From Candidatus Melainabacteria bacterium (lineage in GTDB: Bacteria > Cyanobacteriota > Vampirovibrionia > Obscuribacterales > Obscuribacteraceae), in NCBI GenBank assembly GCA_003153555.1, contig PLZS01000091.1, positions 54,698 to 118,697 on the forward strand: 64,000 nucleotides of DNA, given 5' to 3'. Below are positions 19,341 to 25,346 of this stretch, piece after piece. The translations under genes were made by a program, and so were the position numbers. Positions within the stretch are counted from its first letter, which is position 1, and every line of letters begins with the position of its first letter. The notes under the pieces are model-generated. The model searched no databases. It was given only the letters and a program-made list of their open reading frames with translations, and was not told the origin of the DNA.

Positions 19341-20099
19341 GTGAAGATGGCACTAAATATGGTGCTTTGGCGCTTGTGGAAAATGAAAGTGCTTTGGCGT
19401 GGTATAGGAATATGCTTCGCTATTCTGATGGCGCTCTATGCTCCGTTGTCGTCGCTGGCAGATACCAAGAATCCTGAATGGATCTTGCATCAAAAGCAAC
19501 GAGATAGTGGCAAACAAACTGTCTACATCACAGCCGATGCGCTCAAAATTGTGAGTGACGAATCTGGCTATGAAGTGGTGGCTCGTGCTCCCGCGTGGGA
19601 TGTGATTATCTATCGACCTGATAACAAACTTGGAATGAAGATGACTGTTCTTGGCTTTCGCAAGTTTTCGCCGTTTGGTCCGTTGCTTGCACGTGGTGTT
19701 TCATCGTCGTTTGATACCGAAGGACCAGACACCATAGCTGGTGTTAAGGCTCTTAAATTGAAAAAGTCGAGTGGAGCAGAACTTTGGCTGGCATCGGAAA
19801 TTAAAGCGGCCCCTGAAATATCGGATTTGTTGCAGAGTTACAATCGCTTTCCTGTTCCAGGTATACCCTTGAAATATCGTGCTAGGACTGACTCTCCGGA
19901 AAAGGCGCTCCAGGCTAAAAAGCTTGTAGTCGAGACATTTGATTCTCAAAAAATTTCACGAGTAGACAAAGATTTTGAATATCCTACTCCTAAGCGTTGG
20001 GTAAAAACTCAGTCAGAAATATTGTCGTCTGCAGCTAAGACGAACGAACTGAATTCGATCATGGAAGACTTGGGAGTTGGATCTAAGCTCGGAAAGTAG
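19341..20099 (+). CDS. Secreted protein, unknown
   Basis: 252 residues from a GTG preceded by GAGAGGA. The N terminus has a long basic/hydrophobic leader ending near LSSLA, consistent with a signal peptide. An internal ATG at 19383 is an alternative start that gives a more standard leader. The mature protein is mixed alpha/beta with YITADALKIVSDE and VIIYRPDNKLGM, reminiscent of small lipoprotein-type beta domains. No family recognised. It ends 4 bp from the convergent cysteine-cluster gene. Confidence 0.65.
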   Translation: MKMALNMVLWRLWKMKVLWRGIGICFAILMALYAPLSSLADTKNPEWILHQKQRDSGKQTVYITADALKIVSDESGYEVVARAPAWDVIIYRPDNKLGMKMTVLGFRKFSPFGPLLARGVSSSFDTEGPDTIAGVKALKLKKSSGAELWLASEIKAAPEISDLLQSYNRFPVPGIPLKYRARTDSPEKALQAKKLVVETFDSQKISRVDKDFEYPTPKRWVKTQSEILSSAAKTNELNSIMEDLGVGSKLGK

Positions 20100-20103
20100 C
20101 TCT

Positions 20104-21321
20104 CTAATTGAAACAGGGGTCCAAAATGCGATGAATGCGATTAGGGCTGAACAGAATCAGTTCCCACAAGGCAGCGCTGTAACCATCTAAGACCGCTACA
20201 CCAATCTTCTCATCCAATTGTCTGACTGTCTGCATAACATCTAACATCGATACGGTGCTGGCACCACGCTCGATGGCACAAGCAGTTGCGTGCAATCGCG
20301 CCAGAGCCAGCAACAGTGCAAGGTGATGATATCCCGCGATTACACTTAGTTGCGCAAAGCCGCCACCGAAATACCACTTGCCGAATATTCTTGAATAGAT
20401 GAATCGAGTAAACAGATCATCGATTGCGGGATCTTGAGACCAAGGAAATTCAGTCAGCGTTTCGAATAAATAACTTTTGTTTGCGACCTTGAACGCAGGC
20501 GGTTTTAGCATAAGTTCAGCGGCGAATTTGATACCATTGAAATGAACATCTTTGTTCTTTAATTTTGGATTGTTTGGAAAATATAGAGCAAATAATCCGG
20601 CGAGAAAAGCTTTGTCCATCTTGTTCGGTGTAACTGCTGCGGATGCTTTTGGTGATGGCAGATCTTTGAACAGCGCTTCAGATCCTGCATATATTTTGTC
20701 TTTGATCGTCGCACCTTGAACAAATGCTTCCAACAATTTAGTTTCGAGAGCGAGATATTCGTCCCAACTAATTGGTTTATCAGTTGCGAGTTTGACCTTA
20801 TCCCAAATGATGCCGCCTTCGTCATATACGGTGTTGTAAACGCGCAACTTCTCTTTGAGCGTGTCTAGCTGCTCGGTGAGTGGGGTGCCAACGTTTCCTA
20901 GAACGGCGTTGCTTCTGAAGCTTACTGTTAAGTAGATGCCAGAAGGTGTTCGATTGAATGAATAAGGAAAGAGTCCGCAGATTAGTGGCTTGACTTCTTC
21001 GCCATATTTACCGTGGATGTGACAGAGCTTGTTGACCAGAAATGGGCAATGACCGTCGGAGGTCGACTTGATTGCATGCGTATAGTTGGTATTGGCGCTT
21101 TCTTTGGCGCTCAATTTTCGATACTGCTTACTCCAATCAAATTGAGGCAGGTCTTTGCTGAAGTCTATTGCCGAGACCCGGTCATAGTCTTCCTCGGTCA
21201 TGGGCACGGCAACTCCATAGCAGCATCTGCCGCAGCCGGAGCAGCTGTAATTTATTCCTTCTGGAATATGAAGGGAGTTGCCTTCAACTTCGATGGTTTT
21301 ATGAGTGGACGAAAGAGTCAT
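20104..21321 (-). CDS. YkgJ-type cysteine-cluster protein
   Basis: 405 residues from the ATG at 21321; an earlier in-frame start at 21375 would add 18 residues. The N-terminal 110 residues hold the Zn/Fe-chelating cluster of the YkgJ family: SCSGCGRCC, then CPFLVNKLCHIH and CGLFPYSF. The remaining 280 residues are helical and unknown. YkgJ proteins bind metal through these cysteines; the biological role is poorly defined. The long C-terminal extension is unusual relative to the 100-250 residues typical of the family. Confidence 0.8.
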   Translation of the reverse strand: MTLSSTHKTIEVEGNSLHIPEGINYSCSGCGRCCYGVAVPMTEEDYDRVSAIDFSKDLPQFDWSKQYRKLSAKESANTNYTHAIKSTSDGHCPFLVNKLCHIHGKYGEEVKPLICGLFPYSFNRTPSGIYLTVSFRSNAVLGNVGTPLTEQLDTLKEKLRVYNTVYDEGGIIWDKVKLATDKPISWDEYLALETKLLEAFVQGATIKDKIYAGSEALFKDLPSPKASAAVTPNKMDKAFLAGLFALYFPNNPKLKNKDVHFNGIKFAAELMLKPPAFKVANKSYLFETLTEFPWSQDPAIDDLFTRFIYSRIFGKWYFGGGFAQLSVIAGYHHLALLLALARLHATACAIERGASTVSMLDVMQTVRQLDEKIGVAVLDGYSAALWELILFSPNRIHRILDPCFN

Positions 21322-21375
21322 TATTTTGTCCGAATAGAGTATCCGAATGATAACAGGTCGGCCATTCTTCCGCAT

Positions 21376-21721
21376 TAGTCTTCGGCTGCTTAAAGACAGG
21401 TGCCAGTATGCTTTCTAGCGAGGATTGTTCCATACCAGTAGGTAATTCGAAACGTAGGGAGCGTACCCTGTTTTCGAAAAGAGAATGATACCGTATACAG
21501 TGCTACATTTTTTACGTGCAACACATTGTATCTTTTTCGTTAAAGTTTAGATCGAAATCCGATCAGCCTCGAGTCCGTTACGCGCCTGGGGTGTACGCCC
21601 CGGCACCCCGGACGTACATCCCACACGTAGGTGTAGCATCCATGGATTGTGCACCGCTGGCGGTGTTTGTTTCTGGCAAAAAATGCTTGACCAAATTGTT
21701 GTTATCGGTTAACTTGTAAAT
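21376..21721. other. Non-coding stretch before the tRNA array
   Basis: About 345 bp. The only structure seen is a GC-rich segment at 21580-21616. There GGGG-TGTACG-CCCC (21588-21601) can fold, and TGTACG / CGTACA form a larger nested inverted repeat. It could be a terminator or processing signal ahead of the tRNA genes. No credible coding sequence or SD site. Confidence 0.4.
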
Positions 21722-21798
21722 AGCAGGGTGGAGCAGTGGCTGTGCTCGTCGGTCTCATAAGCCGAAGATCGTGGGTTCGAATCCCATCCTTGCGACCA
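21722..21798 (+). tRNA. tRNA-Met (CAT), initiator-like
   Basis: 77 nt with encoded CCA. The backbone follows initiator tRNA: GGTGGAGCAG after the acceptor strand, GCTCGTCGG, anticodon loop CTCATAA and CCGAAG. Position 1 (A) and 72 (G) do not pair, as in initiators, but the anticodon stem has only two of the three conserved G-C pairs (the third is T-G). It is probably a diverged fMet tRNA; elongator use cannot be excluded. Confidence 0.8.
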
Positions 21799-21800
21799 TT

Positions 21801-21874
21801 GCGGATTTGGCACATTGGTTGTGCTCCAGTTTTCCAAACTGGCTAAAAGAGTTCGATTCTCTTATTCCGCTCCA
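21801..21874 (+). tRNA. tRNA-Gly (TCC)
   Basis: 74 nt with CCA, two bases after the Met gene. Acceptor GCGGATT/ATTCCGC with one T-T mismatch. Anticodon stem CCAGT/ACTGG around TTTCCAA (anticodon TCC). T loop TTCGATT. Reads GGA and GGG. Confidence 0.85.
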
Positions 21875-21973
21875 TCTCGAAGGACTAGAAGACCGTGATT
21901 ACCTCGTTACAGCATTCAGGCACAATTGGACGCCGCATTAATCGGCAGACGTCCATGGGCGTGCGCATGCAGA

Positions 21974-22006
21974 CAGTAACGACCAACACCAAGGATCACG
22001 GACATG
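21974..22006 (+). repeat. Spacer repeat A in tRNA array, copy 1
   Basis: 33-base segment aligning without gaps to 22328-22360 (about three quarters identical; the core CACCAAGGATCA is identical). Both copies end in an SD-like AAGGA followed at eight bases by ATG. The reading frames opened by these ATGs run into tRNA genes, so they are not convincing proteins. Confidence 0.6.
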
Positions 22007-22062
22007 AAACTTCCAAATCTAGAAACAACGCAAATAAGACCGCCCTCGCCAACGCGTAACAA

Positions 22063-22092
22063 CCTGGGAGCGCCGGCATCCTTGCCGGCATC
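22063..22092 (+). repeat. Dispersed hairpin repeat, copy 3
   Basis: Identical over 30 bases to 105-134. It sits inside the tRNA array, 14 bp before tRNA-Ala. Confidence 0.85.
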
Positions 22093-22106
22093 TAGCCTAA
22101 ACTTCC

Positions 22107-22181
22107 GGGGATGCATGTTACCGAGGCTGGCGAGGGGGTCTTGCACACTCCTTGTGGTGAGTTCGATTCTCACCGTCTCCA
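22107..22181 (+). tRNA. tRNA-Ala (TGC)
   Basis: 75 nt, no encoded CCA. Acceptor GGGGATG/CGTCTCC (two wobble pairs). Anticodon stem GGGGT/ACTCC around CTTGCAC (anticodon TGC). T arm GTGAG TTCGATT CTCAC. The D stem is weak (GTTA/TGGC). Confidence 0.75.
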
Positions 22182-22327
22182 TAATTTTCATGGCAAGCCG
22201 CTCTGCGGCAACTTCTAAGACTACTCACTCTCAACAGGAACTAGCATCATGATCCGCTCGTTACGAAATAGAACAGCAATTAAACGCTCCTCCAATAGAG
22301 GCTCAGTCTCGTGCGTGCACTCTATTT

Positions 22328-22360
22328 CCGTAACCATCAGCACCAAGGATCAAGATCATG
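22328..22360 (+). repeat. Spacer repeat A in tRNA array, copy 2
   Basis: Second copy of the 21974-22006 segment, again ending in AAGGA plus ATG. Another SD-like AGGA with ATG occurs at 22236-22251. The roughly 280 bp between tRNA-Ala and tRNA-Thr hold no tRNA and only these elements. Confidence 0.6.
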
Positions 22361-22462
22361 TTTCAACAAACCAAACAAGAACGAAAAGGAAAAGGACGAC
22401 AGTGTCCGCGGCTTGACGCCTACCAGGGGCTATTTAAGGCGCGTGGCGATGTCCTAAATCAT

Positions 22463-22535
22463 GCCTTCGTGCCTCAATTGGTACAGGAAGAATCTTGTAA
22501 ATTCTTATTTGTCAGTTCGACTCTGACCGAAGGCT
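22463..22535 (+). tRNA. tRNA-Thr (TGT)
   Basis: 73 nt, no CCA. Perfect 7-bp acceptor GCCTTCG/CGAAGGC. Anticodon stem AGAAT/ATTCT around CTTGTAA (TGT). T arm GTCAG TTCGACT CTGAC. Confidence 0.85.
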
Positions 22536-22537
22536 CT

Positions 22538-22610
22538 GGCCTCATAACTCAGCCGGTAGAGTACGCGCCTTTTAAGCGTCGATGCGTTGGTTCAAGTCCA
22601 ACTGAGGTCA
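22538..22610 (+). tRNA. tRNA-Lys (TTT)
   Basis: 73 nt, no CCA. Acceptor GGCCTCA/TGAGGTC. D stem ACTC/GAGT. Anticodon loop CTTTTAA (TTT). The 27-43 pair is a C-C mismatch. T arm GTTGG TTCAAGT CCAAC. Starts two bases after tRNA-Thr. Confidence 0.85.
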
Positions 22611-22616
22611 TTTTTC

Positions 22617-22687
22617 GCCTTGTAGTTCAGTGGACAGAGCAGCTCGCTTCTAACGAGAAAGCCCTTGGTTCGAATCCAAGCAAGGCG
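22617..22687 (+). tRNA. tRNA-Arg (TCT)
   Basis: 71 nt. Acceptor GCCTTGT/GCAAGGC. D stem GTTC/GAGC. Anticodon loop CTTCTAA (TCT). The 27-43 pair is G-A. T arm CTTGG TTCGAAT CCAAG. Followed by CCCA rather than CCA. Confidence 0.85.
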
Positions 22688-22693
22688 CCCAAT

Positions 22694-22770
22694 CCCCCAT
22701 TAGCTCAGTGGACAGAGCACGATGTTACGAGCGTCGGTTGTCGCAAGTTCGAATCTTGCATGGGGGTCCA
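22694..22770 (+). tRNA. tRNA-Arg (ACG)
   Basis: 77 nt with CCA. Perfect acceptor CCCCCAT/ATGGGGG, which starts with C, unusual for tRNA-Arg. D stem GCTC/GAGC. Anticodon stem CGATG/CGTCG around TTACGAG (ACG, presumably edited to inosine by TadA). Discriminator base T. Confidence 0.85.
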
Positions 22771-22771
22771 A

Positions 22772-22844
22772 CTTCCGTTGGCGCAACTGGTAGCGCAAGT
22801 TCCTTACAAGAACGAGGTTGAACGTTCAAATCGTTCACGGAAGA
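22772..22844 (+). tRNA. tRNA-Val (TAC)
   Basis: 73 nt, no CCA. Perfect acceptor CTTCCGT/ACGGAAG. D stem GCGC/GCGC. Anticodon loop CTTACAA (TAC). The 27-43 pair is A-G. T arm GAACG TTCAAAT CGTTC. Begins one base after the preceding CCA. Different from the tRNA-Val remnant at 40359-40400. Confidence 0.85.
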
Positions 22845-22849
22845 AATAT

Positions 22850-22925
22850 TGCACAGTAGCTCAATCGGTAGAGCGCCCCGCCGTTAACGGGTCGGTTATA
22901 GGTTCGATTCCTATCTGTGCAGCCA
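22850..22925 (+). tRNA. tRNA-Asn (GTT)
   Basis: 76 nt with CCA. Perfect acceptor TGCACAG/CTGTGCA. D stem GCTC/GAGC. Anticodon loop CCGTTAA (GTT). The 27-43 pair is C-T. T arm ATAGG TTCGATT CCTAT. Confidence 0.88.
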
Positions 22926-22929
22926 TTGT

Positions 22930-23014
22930 GGACGGTAAGCGAATTGGAAAGCGGCTTGTCTTGAAAACAGGTGCCCGCGAGGGTTGCAGGTTCGAGTCCA
23001 TGCACCGTCCGCCA
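22930..23014 (+). tRNA. tRNA-Ser (TGA)
   Basis: 85 nt class II tRNA with CCA. Perfect acceptor GGACGGT/ACCGTCC. Anticodon loop CTTGAAA (TGA). Long variable arm GCCC-GCGA-GGGT. The T stem (GCAGG) pairs with CC-A-TGC only if one A is bulged on the 3' side, an odd feature that may impair function. Confidence 0.82.
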
Positions 23015-23133
23015 TTTTTAAATCTACGCACTGAGGAGATTTTTCATAATAGGTAAAACGCTATGCAACGCGGACACTCTGCACACGGATGCAACACGGA
23101 GAAATTGCACAGAAAGCTAACAAACTCAAATGC

Positions 23134-23205
23134 GCACGAAAAGCACAAAGGTCGTGCAGGTGCTTGATAAGCGCTTGGTTCTAGGTTCGAATCCTAGTTC
23201 GTGCA
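23134..23205 (+). tRNA. tRNA-Ile (GAT)
   Basis: 72 nt, no CCA, last of the array. Perfect acceptor GCACGAA/TTCGTGC. D stem GCAC/GTGC. Anticodon stem GGTGC/GCGCT around TTGATAA (GAT). T arm CTAGG TTCGAAT CCTAG. Separated from tRNA-Ser by 119 bp with no other tRNA, and followed by a T-rich run (23209-23214). Confidence 0.88.
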
Positions 23206-23235
23206 AATTTTTTCAGATCCGATGTTGACGGGGGT

Positions 23236-23263
23236 GATGTGCTTCGCTGAGCTGCACATCTTT
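23236..23263. terminator. Hairpin between tRNA array and toxin-antitoxin genes
   Basis: GATGTGC and GCACATC form a perfect 7-bp stem with an 11-base loop, followed by TTT. It lies just before the antitoxin stop on the other strand and may end both transcripts. The T run is short, so strength is uncertain. Confidence 0.45.
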
Positions 23264-23591
23264 ATGCTACTTCGCCATCAACTGTCATCGTGACCTTTTT
23301 TCCTAGTTTGTGCAACCACTTCATAAGCATGTCGACGGTGAATTTCTCAATTTTTCCGCTAAGCAGATCAGATACTCGCGGTTGTGCAACGCCAAGGGCT
23401 TTCGCTGCTTGAGCTTGAGTCCAATGTCGTAGATTGATCACCTGCTCAATTTCGATCATAAGTTGCGAGCGTGCTAACAAATTTATCGCTTCAGATTCGC
23501 CGATTCCAAGATCACGGAAGACATTGTCAGAGCTTTCAAGAAAGGTGACTTCGTTAACGGTTTTTTCTTTCAAGTTTTTCGATTTCCGCAT
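23262..23591 (-). CDS. HigA-like XRE antitoxin
   Basis: 109 residues. The C-terminal half is a helix-turn-helix of the XRE/HigA type: WTQAQAAKALGVAQPRVSDL spans the two recognition helices, then LSGKIEKFTVDMLMKWLHKLG. It overlaps the 3' end of the toxin gene by 38 bp, the toxin-first order typical of HigBA. Such antitoxins bind and silence the toxin and repress the operon, here probably through the palindrome at 23894-23913. The antitoxin is intact although the toxin is not. Confidence 0.85.
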   Translation of the reverse strand: MRKSKNLKEKTVNEVTFLESSDNVFRDLGIGESEAINLLARSQLMIEIEQVINLRHWTQAQAAKALGVAQPRVSDLLSGKIEKFTVDMLMKWLHKLGKKVTMTVDGEVA

Positions 23592-23887
23592 AAGCTTTCC
23601 TCGCGATTTTTAAGTCATTTTCTGGCGTCTTTTGTGTCTTCTTTTCGAAAGCGTGCAATACATAAATCACATCGTTGAATTTCGCTGCGTAGATAACCCT
23701 GTGTTCATGCGGATCATGAAGACGTATTTCTTTCACTCCAGACCCAATTGTTGGCTATTGGTTTCCAATCACTTGGTTCGTGTCCTTCCTGAAGTCGTCT
23801 AACCTGAAAGCCAGCTTCGCGCATGGCAATCTTTGGAAAGTCCTTCAGCCGAGAGAAGCTAGTTCCAAGCGAGCGCACTTGTTTCAC
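23554..23887 (-). pseudogene. HigB-type toxin, frameshifted
   Basis: From a GTG at 23887 the reading frame gives a good RelE/HigB (phage Gp49-like) N-terminal half: SRLKDFP, MREAGFQVRRLQEG and SDWKPIAN. At about 23747 a single-base shift is needed to enter the frame with EIRLHDPHEHRVIYAAKF and AFEKKTQKTP, the C-terminal half of the same family. Joined, the two halves give a normal 110-residue mRNA-cleaving toxin. Without a shift only a 60-residue C-terminal piece (from 23736) can be made. Likely an inactivated toxin, or a sequencing indel at the short AACAATT run. Confidence 0.75.
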
Positions 23888-23893
23888 AGGGTA

Positions 23894-23913
23894 TTATACA
23901 AAATTTTGTATAA
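23894..23913. promoter_or_regulatory. Perfect 20-bp palindrome, probable antitoxin operator
   Basis: A 20-bp perfect inverted repeat (half site TTATACAAAA) ends seven bases from the toxin GTG. It includes TATACA-like and TATAAT-like hexamers, so operator and -10 box probably overlap. Autorepression by HigA is the expected use. Confidence 0.7.
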
Positions 23914-24116
23914 GCTGAGCGGTTGAGATTGGTCAAAGGCTGAAGATTTATCTGTCTTCTGCGGCGCAGGCGGTCGTCTTGGACATAGTTTTGCGAAGGT
24001 ACAATTTGGCAACAAACGTCCTTTATATTCTAAGTATCCCGAACCAAGGACTTGCCCGAAGTGACCTGCACCAAGCAGTCGGTGGTTCTACGCGATGATT
24101 TTTGAGGACTTACCAA

Positions 24117-24314
24117 ATGCATAATTCAGCACAAGTTCGCGAATTTTTTAGAAAAATGGCTGACGGACTGGTACTTAATTCCGACAGTCACAATTTACTA
24201 AATGGCTCAAACGTTCTTTCTGCCGATCGTGTTAATCAAGAAACTCGAGTCAGCGAGCGCGTTCGGCAGATCAACGATTTCGGTGTTGGTTTGCCACCCC
24301 TGGCGCAAATGTAG
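24117..24314 (+). CDS. Small hypothetical protein
   Basis: 65 residues from an ATG with GAGGA eight bases before it. Hydrophilic, no signal or membrane segment; motif REFFRKMADG then a polar linker. Similar openings occur in scaffold-like small proteins but I cannot assign it. Coding status is moderate. Confidence 0.4.
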   Translation: MHNSAQVREFFRKMADGLVLNSDSHNLLNGSNVLSADRVNQETRVSERVRQINDFGVGLPPLAQM

Positions 24315-24327
24315 GTAATCGCGGCAG

Positions 24328-25346
24328 TCAGTGTGAAGATTTTTCTGAGAGCGCAACATCTTTGTTGTGGGCGAATAGATATGCGAGCAGACCCGCTGGA
24401 TATGCTTGGCGCTCTGCATAGGATCCCATGTAGCGCTGATACTCTTTTCTGGCGTATGGTTTGTATGCCTTCTGCAAGGCGTCGACATTAGCCTGTAGCG
24501 CATTTTTAACGTCTGTGACTGTTGCTTGGTCCGGTTGTGGACGTAACCACGGCTCCGCGTGTCCCGCAGCTCTTGATTCGGCTGCCTGCGTTATCTGTTT
24601 TGGGATCGTCGAAAATCCATACTCTTCTTTTATCGATTGTGGATCGGACATTACTTGATCGAGAAACCGACCAATTTGCGGTGCCTGAGCGTCCATCTGA
24701 GTCAACGAACGCCCTACCTGATCGGTAATTAGATTTGCTTTCTTTGTCCAGCTCGGTTCGTCTGGCTTGAGGTTCGCTTCCACTTGGAGCGCCTCTTGTC
24801 TCTCAGCATCGGTCATCCGCTCGCCTTGTCGCGCGGCAAGGACTCGTTCTGTAAATGGAAGACCGGCAGATAGCTGAGAGCCCACATCGCCGATTCTAAC
24901 TGTTGGTGTGAGCTGTAGATGATTGAGTACGTCAACTTGTTCAGGAGTGGCAGTTTTGCCAATTCCCATTTCATCTGCTAGAAGCTTGATTCGCAAAACA
25001 TCCTGACGTGAGTGCACCACTTCGTGAACAATCAATCCAAAAAAATCTGCATCAAAAGTGCAGAAACTGCAGACATTGGCAGAACGCCTTTTTCAAAAAT
25101 TGCGTTGCTCAGAGGTCTTGATACCATGGCGCCAGCCAGAAACGGTACAAGGGAACCAACGCCGCTAGAAACTTGTTCAACATGCCATTGGACGCTGCCA
25201 AACTTAGCCTGACCTGGTTCGCTCAGGAACGATGATTTCTTAACCAGATCGGTTCCAGCAACTGCATCAACCACGCCCTCTACCCTTCGTACCCCTTTTG
25301 TCTGACAAACCACCCCTGACGCTACTGCGGCTTCCCCCAGAGCCAA
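24328..25346 (-). pseudogene. HExxH metallopeptidase-like protein, frameshifted
   Basis: Two overlapping frames form one protein. The upstream frame (25346 to 25032) encodes SVQWHVEQVSSGVGSLVPFLAG and a hydrophobic stretch. The downstream frame (open from before 25035 to 24328) reads DADFFGLIVHEVVHSRQD, in which HEVVH is a HExxH zinc motif. The frames meet at a run of seven T (25037-25043 region), a natural slippage site. The upstream frame stops just after it and the downstream piece lacks a good start. The C-terminal 200 residues are helical with no known domain. Inactivation or a homopolymer error is likely; programmed shifting is possible but unsupported. Confidence 0.55.

Noticed and set aside
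21516..21719. 67-codon plus-strand frame before the tRNA array
   Set aside because: No ribosome site; covers a GC-rich inverted repeat and has no recognisable protein features.
22358..23056. 232-codon frame across seven tRNA genes
   Set aside because: Every segment is tRNA sequence; an SD-like AAGGA before it belongs to the spacer repeat.
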